Positions 24,301 to 36,300 of a DNA stretch of 45,720 bases are shown here, piece after piece. A program made the position numbers and the translations under genes. This DNA comes from CAYJXJ01 sp964374095. Its GTDB lineage: Bacteria; Elusimicrobiota; Elusimicrobia; UBA1565; UBA9628. The notes under the pieces are model-generated. The model saw only the letters and a program-made list of their open reading frames with translations. It was not told the origin of the DNA and did not search any database. The first letter of the stretch is position 1, and each line of letters opens with the position of its first letter. The stretch is from assembly GCA_964374095.1 (NCBI GenBank), contig CAYJXJ010000013.1, positions 1 to 45,720 on the forward strand, read 5' to 3'.

Positions 24301-27300
24301 AGTCTCCTACAACTGGTTTAACGGCTCCGGCTATCTCGGCGATATGGTCAACAACTCCTCCATGTACTCCCGGGATTTCCTGACCTCTCCCTGGACGACG
24401 GCCGGCAAGGACGCGGTCGCGGCCGCGGCCGTCGAGACCGTTACCGACTGGAAGACCTGGGTGCCCTTCTTCGCGATGGCCAAGGTTGCCACCCAGATCG
24501 CCAGGGCCGCGAAGTTAGCCAAGAAGCTCGAGAGGCTGGTCAAGGCCCTGGAAGCCGCCGGGGACGTCGAGAAGGCGGCTCGCCGGGCCAAGAAGCTCGC
24601 CGAGGTCACCGCCAAGCTCAATAAGCTCCAGAAGCGGGTCAACGTCATTAAGTATTCGTTCATGCCGCTGCAAGGGGTCATGGCGGCGCAGGGCACGATC
24701 TCCTTCTACCAGGCCTACAAGAACAACGATCCCCGAGCTTTCAACCAGGGGGTGCGGGCCTGGGCCAACTTCGTCAACTACGAGGTGGCCGCCGCCAAGC
24801 TCGGCGGCATGGCCAAGAACGCCCTCAAGATTGCGGCTCCGACCAAGATCGACGTAACGGTGAAGGCGCCCGATGTCCCCAAGGATGCCACCCCCGCCGG
24901 CGGCCAGAAGCAAATCGGCGCCCCGCCGGCCCATACCCCCGAAGCGCCTCGGGACGCCGGCGCCCCCCGTGACGTGCCGCCCCCGGCCCCGCCCGCGGCG
25001 CCGGCGGTGCCGCGCATGCCGGTCACCCCGCCGTTGCCGTTCAAGCCCGTCAAGGCGGATGTCACGGGCTTGGACGTGAGCGGCAAACTCGCGGGAGGTT
25101 CCGGCGCGGGCTTGAAGCCCCAAGGCTGGCAGACCATGAACGTCAGGGGCGGCGGCGGGGGGGGCCGGCCTCCCGCCGGGGGACTCAAGCCGGGGGGCCC
25201 GCAGAATATCGCCGGGGCCGCTACGTCTCCCGGAAAGCTCACCACGGAGGGCGTCGCCAAGACTAAGGCCAAGGCCGAAACGGCCCAAGCCAGGGCCGAA
25301 AAGGCTCAAGCCAAAGTCGAAAAGGCCCAAGCCAAAGCTGAAAAGGCCCAAGTCAGGGCCGAAAAGGCCCAAGCCAAGGCCGATGTGGCCCAAGCCAAGG
25401 CCGCAAAGGCCAAGGATCAGATAATGGGCAACCAGATCGGAGCGGGGCCGGCCCCCGGTGGTCCTGGCGTAGCAGGCATCAAGAAGGTCCAGACCGACCT
25501 GGACGCGCCCGGCAAGGTCAAGGCCGATCCGGATGCGCCCGGCAAGGTTGAGGCCGATCCGGATGCGCCCGGCAAGGTTGAGGGCGACGCCAAGGCTAAG
25601 GCCAAGGCCGAAAAGGCCCAAGCCAAAGCCGAAAAGGCCCAAGCCACGGCCGAAAGGGCCAAGGCCTCGGTCGAAAAGGCCAAAGCCACGGTCGAAAAGG
25701 CCCAAGCCACGGCTGAGAAGGCCCAAGCCACGGCTGAAAGGGCCCAAGCCAAGGCCGACGCGGAGACCGAGGCGGCGGGTGTCAAGAAGAAGACCGAGGC
25801 CGACGCGGAGACCGCGGCGGCGGGCGTCAAGAAGAAGACCGAGACCGAAGCCGATGCGGACGCGGATGCCGATCTCGCCAAACCGGCTCACCGTGAGCCC
25901 AACCGCGTCATCGCGACGCTCAAAAAGATCCCGGGCGCCCCGCTTGTCGGCAAAATCGTCGGACGCATCGGCTGGGGCCTGGGCAAGGGGCTCGATGGCG
26001 CGGCTTGGATCGGGGCGCGTTTCTCGTCGCCTGCGGCCGCGGCGGGGGAGTGGAAGGTCCGCGGGGTGGAGGCGATCAAGTCCCGGACTCCAGGCTTCAT
26101 CAAGACTCCTCTGAAGTTGATCCGGGGAGCGCTCAGCATCCCCGGAAACGTGGTCGCCGGCTTGGGCAAGCGGCTCACGGACTGGGGCATGCGGCGGGCG
26201 GAGGCCCGTCCCAAGGGGCCGGACGGACAATCCCGGCCGAGCCGCCTGGACCGCATCGCGCAGCTGGTGGGCGGCGCGCTCCAAGGCGAGCGCGGGTTGG
26301 GACGGCACGGTCTGGATTTCGCCGAGAACATGCACCCCCGCATCCAGGACCGGCCCGGCTTTCGGAAGGCCGCCAAGGAGGCGGGGGCGCCCGGGGGCCA
26401 GGGCGTCGTCCATGCCCGCGTCGACCCAAAGACCGGCAAAATCCTCGAATACAGTTCCCGGCCCTTCCCGCCGAAAGACGGCTTCCTGGATGTCGAGATC
26501 AACTTCACCCCCGGCAAGAAGGGGCAATACGACATCTCAGGCATGGATGCTTCCCCCGCCTCCCGCGTGCCGCTGGACCCGAAGGGGTTTGCGTCCAACC
26601 ACCTGGACTGGCAGCTCGAAACCTCCATGCGCAACGCGGTCGCCGACGCGAGCCTCGCCCGCATACTCGCCGATCCCGACTTTAAGGCCAACATTCGGGA
26701 CGGCCTCGATCCGATGACCCTGCGCTCGGAGGTAACCCTCTATTGGGACAAAGCCGCCGGCCGCTTCAGCCGGGTGAAGCTCCCCGGGGCGCCGGAAGTC
26801 AAGCTGACCATGACGCCCTACGTCACCGGAATAGGCTTCTCGGTGGCGGGCGTCCGGGCCGATGCGGGGGTGCCGGCTTCGGCGCGGCGCAGCCTGTCCG
26901 AAACTCTCCAAGAGGCCTCCAGCTTCGGCTACGACGCCGGCCCCGGGGTTCTGGAAGGCCGCCGCCTCGCCAAGACCAAGAAGGCCGACGACGCCGCCAT
27001 CGCCGGGACGGACGCCGGGAAGGCCGACGCGGACTCGAAACGACTGCTTGATGACATCCCGTTGCGGCGGCGGAGGCTGAGCCTGCACCTGGCCGCGAAA
27101 AGCTTGGACGCGGCCGACGAGCTCTCGGAGCTGCTCGCTCGGGCGAAGCGGACCGGCGACTACAAGCCTTACGAGGCGCGCGCCCAAAAGCTCAAGGAAG
27201 AGCTCAAGCCGATCGCGGACAGCTACCGGGACTTGGGCGGCAACCCCAAGTACGCCCCGGTGATCGAGGCGCGCAGAGCCCACGACGCCGCCCTGCGTCT

Positions 27301-30300
27301 GGAGGATCCGGCGGCCCGGGACGCGGCCGTGGCCAAGGCCCGGGAGGATCTGGTCCTGGCGCAGAAAGAGGCGGACCTTCTCGGCATCGGTCCGGACGCG
27401 CGGGCGCCGTCGCGCGAGTTGGAGCTTTCGGCGCGAGACAAGGCCTTGGCCGACAAGCTCGACCCTGACGCCCTGGACGCGGTCGCCGCCTACCGGGGCG
27501 GCCTGGAGAGAGTCGCCCAGGCGAATGTTGTCGCCGCGGAGCTGGCGGCGCGGGTTGAGGCCGCCGGCAAGGCCGGTGCGGTGGAGGTGGTCCGCGATCT
27601 TGAGATCCAGGCCGCGGCCGCCGCCAAGAAGGTCGAGCTCGAGCAGGGCGCGTTGGCCGCCGCCCGCCGGAAACTGGAGGCCGCGCACGGAGCCGGGGCC
27701 GACGCCATCGCCCGGGCCCAGGAGCTGGTCATGCGTCTTGACCAGGCCCGCGCCGCCGGGGATGAGGTCGGGATCAGTAAACTCCAAACCGAGATCGACG
27801 CCCTTCCCCCGGCCGCCCGCGACGCCGTGGCCCGCGCCATCGTGGAGGAGCGCTTGGTCCAGGCCTTCGCGGAGCAACGGGTGGGGGAGGTGTTTGGCGG
27901 CAATCTCGCTAAGGCGCGCGAGTCGATCCGTCAGGTCGACGCGGAGCTCAAGGACCTTGGCGTCGATCACAAGCAGGTTGACGCGCTCGCGCGGTCGCGC
28001 GATCTGGCCGAAGCCGCCGAGCTCACGACGGGGGAGCGCCTCCGCCAGGCCGAGGCCGAATTGGAGAAAGCCGTCGCGGGCAAGGACCCCGCGGCCATCG
28101 ACGCCGCCAAGGGCGCCGTCGAGGCCCTCACCCTCGAGCGCGGCACGGCCCACGCCGAGACGTTGCAGGCTGAGGCCGAGCTGCGGCGCGCTCTGGATCC
28201 CAAGGATACGGGAACGCTGGAGCTGGCCCGGGACGCCTTGGCGCGGCGCAGCCAGGCCGTGGATGCGGTCGGCCAGGCCAAAGCCGCAAGCCGGAAAGTC
28301 GGCCGGTCGGTGGGCGAGTTGGCCGCGCGGGCCAAGGCCCTGGGCCTTGATGTTCGGACGATCAAGGCCCAGGGAGAGTATCGCGGTTCGGGCGCCGCGG
28401 CCAGGGCCATGCTCGCCAAAGCCGTCGAGGCGCAGCGCTTCCGGAGCTTGGGCATGGGCAAGGGGCAGGCCAACGCCGCGGCCACCCGCCGTTTGCGGGA
28501 GGCGCGGGCCAATATGGCCCGCGGCAAGTCCAAAGTCGATACCGCGGAAAGGGTCAGCTTTCAAGGAAAGACCGAGCTCACCTGCGCGGTGCGCTCGGCC
28601 GAGAACATATTCGGCGTGCCCTACGATAGGGTCGCCGGGGACCTCGACCTTCTGCTCAGCCCGGCCTTCATGAATAAGGTCAGGTCCAAGGGCATGACCC
28701 TCGAAGAATTTCACCAGATGATGAAGGTCCTTGCCGTTCACTACGGCAAGGAACTCGACTTCATAAAGGCCGGCGAGATTTTCTCGCAGGTCATGGCCGG
28801 CAAGGGCAAGGACCTCGCCATCGTCCTCAACCTCGGCGGCGATGCCCACGGCGTCGGCGGCGGCCCCCACGCCCTGGTCCTCAAGGGCGGCAGCATCAAA
28901 GACGGCAAGATCAACTTGAAGGATTCCGGAGCCGCCTTCCTGGCCGAGCGCTACGGACTTCCTTATGAAGTCGACCTTCCAACCTTGGTGGCCCTCATGA
29001 CCCGCGGCGGGGCGGTGGGGCTCTCGGGCAAGCCCCTCTCCCCCCTCGCGCGGGCCCGCTACATCTCCGAATCGGCGGGGCTGGTCCGCCGCTACAAGGG
29101 AGGATCGGGGCAGGCCCCGGTCGCCGGCTCGGGCGGCGCGGGACAACGGGTCCCCCAGAATATCTCGCCGGAGATCAGGGCCTTGAAACGCGGCGACAAG
29201 GTCACCCGGCCCATGGCCGAGATGCGTCCCACCCAGATGGAGGCCGGGGTGGACAACGCCGATGAGATGCTGGCCTTCTGGAAAAGGACCGCCCTGGAGC
29301 CCCTCGACCCGGAGCTGCAAGCCCTCCTTGCCAAAGGGGATCCCGATGCGGTGAGAGATTATCTCATGAAGCCGGTCAAGCCCGAGTTCGAGGCGGCCGT
29401 GGCCCGCCACATCCGTGAGAAGGTCGTCGAGAAGGTTTCGCCCGTGGAGGCCTTCGTGGGTCCGGATGGGCGCCTCTGGGTCACCGACGGGCATCACCGG
29501 GCCATCGGCATCATGCAGGCGCTCAAGAAGGATTTCCCGGGCCTGGCCAATGAGCTGTTGCCCGGCTTTAAGGTCAAAATCCTTGAGAATTTCGTGGGAC
29601 GCTCCATGGAGGATCTGGCGGGGGCCATGCACGACAAGGGCAAGGGATACTTCCCGCCGGAGATGCGCGAGGCCTACGACAAGGCCAGGAACCTTCAAGC
29701 GGCTTTGATTAAGAAGAAGGATTTCCCCGGGGGCGAGGACGCCCGGCGTCAGGCCGTCCAGGACGCCCGGCGTCAGGCCGTCGCGGAGCTTGCCAAGCTG
29801 CTGGAGAAGCTTCCCGAGGATTTCTCGCAGATCAAGAACAGCCCCATGCGCACGGCCTTAGGGAAAGCCTTCGGCGAGGCGCAGTTGGGCTCGGATCACT
29901 TCCTGGACTATGTCCAGTTCTACGCGGGCGAGTACCTCCTCAAAAAGGGAATCACGGTGGACAAGGTCGCGGCCCAACTTCGCTCGGAAGGCCTGACCAT
30001 CAAGGAGCCGGCCTCCACCGACCCCCAGGTGGCGTGGCGGTTGCGGGATATTTTCCTCCGCGACTCGGGCGCGATCACCTTCATCAATCTTCCGGGCCTG
30101 CAGAGGGCCGGGCTCGAAGGGTATCTGAGGAGGCTCTTCACCATCGCCAAGAAGACGCATATCCATGAGAGGGTTCTGCGCGGGCAAAGCGTGCCCGAGG
30201 ATGCGCTCGAGGACTTTAGGCGCGGGGGAAGAGTCGAGCTTCTGTATGAAGCTCTCCTTAAGGACGGCAGGATGTCTCCGAAGGAGATCGCCGACCTGCG

Positions 30301-33300
30301 CGGCCAGTCCCGGCTCGAACTGCTCCGGCAGCTCGTCCCGGGGCATGCCCCGTCTCCGGGCGACCTCGCCGCTTTGGGCAAACGCGGCCAGGCTGAAATC
30401 CTATTCGAAGCTCTCTTGAGATCCAGAGGGGTTTCCGAGGCCGATATTCAGGTCGTGAGAGACTTGAAGAATTCCGGCAAGTCCGAGGCCTACGACGACG
30501 CGCTTAAGGCCGCGGGTTACGCCGATGCCGACATCAAGTCGTTCCAACACCGTTGGAACGTCGCGATGTTCGAGGGGGCCGTCGCGAAGCTCCGGGGCGG
30601 CGATGTGGTCCTTGGCAAGGCCGGTGACGTCGCGGTGAAGTGGAAGGAGGACTGGGACGCGAGTCAAAAGGTGTCCGAGCAGGCGGTCGCCATGCGGGAC
30701 CGTGTCGATGCGGGCACGATCGTTCCCCTCAGCCAGCGGCTTCTCGTCGAAGCCCCGGTCGGGGCCGTGGGCAAGCCGCTGTCTCCCGCGATGAAGCGCA
30801 ACCTCATGAATGTGCAGGCCGCCAACAGCCAGAATTACATCCTGCGGGATTCCTTCAATGAGACGAATGCTTCGGGCTTCCTCAATAGGCTCCAGACCCT
30901 GGAAGAGATGCCTTCCATAGGCAAGAATCTGACCAAAGAAGCGCGCGCTCAGGCCCTGAAGCGTCGGGCCGGGGCGGTGTCGGAGTCCGTTCGCCGCTAT
31001 CTCGGCCTTATCGAGGCCCCGGAAGTTGCCGGGAAGATAGAACCCAACGGCGACCAGGTCTTCATTGTGATCGCCAAGGCCGACGGCGCGGGCTACAAGG
31101 CCGGCGAGATCATCGGGGAGTACAGGATCTTCGGCGAGAAAGCCCCGGAGCGCGTCATGGATGCCTTGGGAGCCAACGCGGATCTAAGCGGTCCCCGCGT
31201 GTCGACTCTTCCCGACGGACTGCTTGGGGCGTTCCGCCACGGCGTCGACTCGCATGGCGTGTCGGCGGAACTGGCGGTGTTCAAAAGGGTCGAGCCGGGG
31301 GTGTCCCTGGCCGGCTTTGAAGGCGGCGGGACTCGCGGGCTCGCGCCGGAGATCGAAGGGGTCGGCGCGGCGGGTGAGCGGGCGGCCGTCAAGGCCGCCG
31401 ATGCCATCAAGGCCCTCAAGGCCGGGGGCGAGACCGCGCGGCCGAGACCGGAAATGAAGCGGACGCAGGTGTCAGCGGGAGTTGAGAACGCCAAGAAGAA
31501 GAACGCCGAAGAGGAGCGCCGAGGCAACCCTGCCGACGCGGGCGTGGAGGGGATCGGCTCGGCGGGGGAGCGGGTTCTAACCCCCCGGGCCGGCCGCAAT
31601 CTGGATACGGTCAAGAAAGTCGTGCGCGAAAACCGGGACCTGCGCGCCCAATTCAGCGACAGCGATCCCGGAAGGCTGGCCGACCGGTTTGAGTTGGTCG
31701 AGGCCCTGCCCCCCACGGTCAAAGGCGACGCCGCGGCCGAGGTCGCCGCGCTCAAGCTGCGCGGCGAGGCCATCGCCAAGCTGGCGGGCGAGTACCTGGG
31801 GCTTGAGAAAACCCCAACGGTCTCCCCTCCGGAGACCGACCCGCTCAGCGGCGCCCAGGTCTTCCTCCTTACCGTCGATGGCAGGAAGGTCGGGGTTTTC
31901 AAGGTCTTCAATCCCACGCCGCGCAGCAAGCCGGGCCTGGACGTGCTGCGGGAGCTTGGGGCGGGCGATCATCTGGGGGCGCTGGGCAGCTCCAAGATCT
32001 TCCCGGTCGAGACCTTGGGGGTGTTCCGATTCGGGAAGGACGGCGAGATCGGGTATCTGATGGACGCCGCCCCAGGCAAGGATTTCTATGGGACCATGCG
32101 GGAGATCGGTCAGGCCAAAGCCGGCTCTCCGGAGCGCGTCCAAGCGCTCGAGCAGGCCATGGCCAAGCTCAGGGCTCTGGCGGAGGCGATGGCCGAGATG
32201 CACAACTTGAGCCCTCCCGGAAAGATGGACATGCAAGCCCAAGAGAGCTACTTCAAGGGAGACCTCGCCACCGTGGCCAAGCTTGGCGGGCCCGGCGGCA
32301 ACGCCAATATCCCGGATGCCCGCCTTCCCCCCGCCGTGCAGGCCGTCTTCAAAGAGAGACTGGCGCGCCTCCTTCAGAACTATTTGGCCCGTCCGGTCGA
32401 GGGACGCTATATTCACGGCGACGCCCACCCGGGCAACTTCTTCATGGGTCCCGACGGCAAGATCACCATGATCGACATGGAAACCGCGATGTGGTCGATC
32501 CGCCCCGACGGCAAGGGAGCCTCGAGCCCCTTGGAGGACGTGGGCCGCTTCCTTGAGTCCATCAGCCTCAACAACGGCTCCAAGAAGCTCCACTTGAGCG
32601 AGCCTGAGATCGCCGCGCTCCAGAAGGCCTTCCTGGACGCCTACAAGGCCAAAACGGATGTGGACCCCGGAGCCATCGACGCCCACCTGGAGTGGTTCCA
32701 GGCGCGGCTGCAGCTGGCGGCCTTGCGTTCCGCCAAGACCAAGGCCGAGTTCGACGGGTTCGCCCGCCTCGTGGAACTCGATCTGAGAATGCGCGGGGAG
32801 ATGGGCACCAAGCCCATCGCCGACAACGGTGACGGCATCGGCGCGGCGGGTGAGCGGGTGTATGACGTGATGGGTCCGGCGCGCAAGATCGAGCCCGGGG
32901 AGGCGCGGCCGCATATTCTTTCGGCGCCGGAGCTGAAAGCTCGATATCCTGAAGTCGTCGCGGGCAAGACCCTGGAGGCCAAGCACTACCTCGTCGACCC
33001 CGCCGATCCCAAGCGGATGCGGCCCCTGGCCGAAGGCGATATCGAGACTTTGGAGGGCGTGCCGCTCAAGGACTACTTCACCTTCGAGCAGTTCTACGCG
33101 GCCCATCCCCGGCGCGCGGATCTCGGCGAGGTCTATCACAACTGGCTGCATTCCTTGAAGGTGGCGCGCTTCACCTACGAGCTGGCTCTGGCGCGGGGCC
33201 TGAGCGCGGAGCAGGCGCGCTTTGAGATGGAGGTGGGGCTGCTGCACGACTGGGACCCTGGGCGTTTGGCCGGCAAGCCGGCGCGGGCGCCGGTCACCAT

Positions 33301-36300
33301 CGACCGCCTGCTGTTGGACTGGGAGGGGAAGCTCTCGCTTAACGGGGTCAAGGGCGAGTCGGTGCTGCGCTCGAAGTTCAAGTGGGACGAGGCCAAGCTC
33401 TACGAGGCCCTGGCGATGATCCAGCGCACCGAGCATCCCTTCGACGTCAAGCACGGCAACCCGCACTACGCGATGCAGGACCCGGTGGGCCAGCACGGGG
33501 AGCTCTTGGAGGGAATCGACCCCAACGGTCCGCTGGCGTGGTACCGCAACCTCTTAGCCAAGGAGAACCTCGGGCCGGTGGGGCGGTACAAGGAGTTCTT
33601 GAAGAAGGTGGGGGCGGATCGCCGGCGCTTGGTGATGGAGGAGGGGATCAACCTGTCCAAGCAGGGGGACATGACGTCGTGGTATTCGACGGAGCGCTAC
33701 CGGGACGCGCAGACGGTGGTGGATGATCTGGCGGGGGAGGTCAACGCCGCGATCGGGAAGCTCCCGGGAGAGGCGGGGGCTTTTGACGCGGTCAAACTCA
33801 ACACGCCCCATTTCATGAAGACTGACGCTGACCCCGGGAACATCCCGCACGACCTGGAGCTGATCAAGGACCCGGAGCTGGGGGTGCGGGAGCTCACGGT
33901 GCTGACGCGCGAGCAGGTCTACGGCCCGCAGGGCTACATGGCGGCCCACGGCCGCGTGTTTGAGGCCAACCTCAAGGGTTTCGAGGCGTTCCAGAAGGCG
34001 GCGGTGGAGGGGGCGGACCTGGCGGCCGCGCGGGCGGCGGGGGAGAGGGCGGCCGAAGGCATCGGCGCCGCGGGGGAGGGAGTCCCGGCCGTGGCCTGGA
34101 AGGTCATGGACTTCGCGCATCCCATCGGCGCGGCGGAGCATCTGGCGGCGAGGACGGCCCTGCGGCTCTCGGGGCATGCCGATGGCGGGATCGGGGCGGC
34201 TCCGGGCGAAGGGGGTATGCTGGTCTGGATCCAGCGTCTGGTGGGCCAAGCCTCGGCGCCGGCGCCGATCAGGATGGACGTGGAGTCCGCGGCGCTCAAG
34301 CTGCGGGGTGATATCGATGCGCATCTGGCGGCGGGCAAAGGAACTAAAGAATTCACGCTGAGGGTCGATTCCGACGGCAGCCTCTCGGTTGACGGCCGGG
34401 GAACCAAGGTGCGCTTCGGGATGTATGCAGACGGGAGGCTGTATTTCGTCACGGAGGGAGGGCATGAGAAGCTCCTCCCGGCGGCGCGCGCGCGCCTGGA
34501 CGCCGTGCTCCACTCCCAGAGCGATATTCGCGATATCGAGAGGATTTTTGACGGTCTTAAGAGGCGGTACTCCTTGGCGCCGGAGGAATTGGCGGAGATG
34601 CAGGCCATGGCCAGGGTCATGCGCGAAGCCGATCTCGATCCCGCGCCGCACGCTAATTCAAGCGGGTATTACGAATCGAACAAGAATCGGCACGCCGACC
34701 AGGGGGTCAAGCTCCGCATCAACGATTTTCTTCCCAAAGACGGCGCGACGCGCGGGGATGTGATGGCCGGCCGGCTCGAGATCCTCCGAGCCTTTTTGGA
34801 AGTCGCCAAGAGTCCGGAGCTGGGTGGGAGCGTGGACTTCAAGGTGGCGCTCTCCATGGAATCCATGCGCCATTTTAATAGAGGAACCCAGGAGGGCAAG
34901 TTCATCACGATCTGGACCAAGGACCCGGATTCGGCCATGATTCTGGCGCGCAAGCTCGATGCGTTCTTCGCGGCGCGCGGCCTGCGCGGCAAGCCCCATA
35001 AGCTGGATTCCTCCTTTGGGGATTCCGGGTTGATCTCATGGCGCTATGGCCAGAACGGAGTCCGGGATGATCTGCCCGATGGGTTCATCAAAGACTCCGG
35101 CGGTCGGCTCGTCGCCGACAACCGAGGCGACGTCATGGGCAACCTGCTCCATGTTCAGCAATTACCCGGAATGGCCAAGTGGTTGGAGATTGCGCGGGCG
35201 CGTCAGCCCGCGCCGGCGGGCTTTACGATCGGCGAGGTGACGGGGCCCCATGGCCACCGCATCGACGGGGGCAGTTGGAAGCGGGGCCGGGTGACGTTGC
35301 GCGTGGATTGGGCGAAGGATGCGGCCCTCCGTTCGTTCTATGATTCGATTCTACGAAGCGCCGGCATCGAGGGCCCCGGCAAGCTCACCCCCGAGGAGCG
35401 CGGGCAGGTGCTGCAGCGTATTATGAAAGAGTTCACCCGGCGGGTGGACTACGACGCCGACTATGCCAATCGGGTGGACCGCGGGGAGATGGGCAACGAC
35501 CTGCTGCTGGGCGACGCCGTGCTGGTGCCTGGAAAGGGAGTGTGCGGCCCCATGGGCCGGGTGCTGGGCGCGGTCATCGAGCGCGCCATATTCGATGGCT
35601 ATCTGACCGGGCAAGTCTACGTCGGCCGCTACTCCGGAGCCGGCGCGCACACCTGGGCCTACTACCGCAGCTCCGACGGCCGCGTTTATGTCCTGGACGC
35701 TGCCCAGCAGGGCGTCGTCATTCCGATGGACGGCGCGCGATTCTGGGACTCGGCCGTCATGCGCCCCTACGCCGACGGCCTGCCCAGGGAGCTGGCGGCC
35801 CTGCGTCCGCCCGAGACCGGCAAGACCGAGCTCGAGCTCGGCGGTTCTAAGAGCGGAGAGAGTCTGCCTCCCATCAAGCCCGACGGCCCGATTGAGTTGA
35901 CCATCGGCGAGACGAAGCTTCTCATTTTCAGAGAGGGAGTGCACTGGACCCTGCAGCGGGTCTCTCAGAGGGGCGGAACGCCGCGCGTGATCAGCCCCGA
36001 CAAGCCCTTGAGCATCGGCCGCAGCCCCACAAACGACTACGCCCTCCCCTCCGAGCTGGGGATGGGCCTCGCGCACCTCTCGATCCAGGTCTCCGGGGAC
36101 GCCGTTTTCATCAAGGACATGGGCTCGGGCCAGCGTACCGCAATCTCTTACCGCAAGGCGTCCGCGGGCGCCTCCGCTAAGCCGCCGGGCGAGGGGACTT
36201 TCATCGGCAGGCTTCCTACGCCGGCCGGGGAGTTGATCGCGCCGCTTCGGCCCGTCCCGCCGCTGCAGACCGTGGCCTCGCGCGCGCGGCTGACCTATGA

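Noticed and set aside
26537..29698. Long antisense open frame of about 1,050 codons inside the giant gene
   Set aside because: It lies wholly opposite a well-supported coding frame with clear domains, and its product is Gly/Leu/Arg/His-rich without any motif. It is a side effect of high GC.
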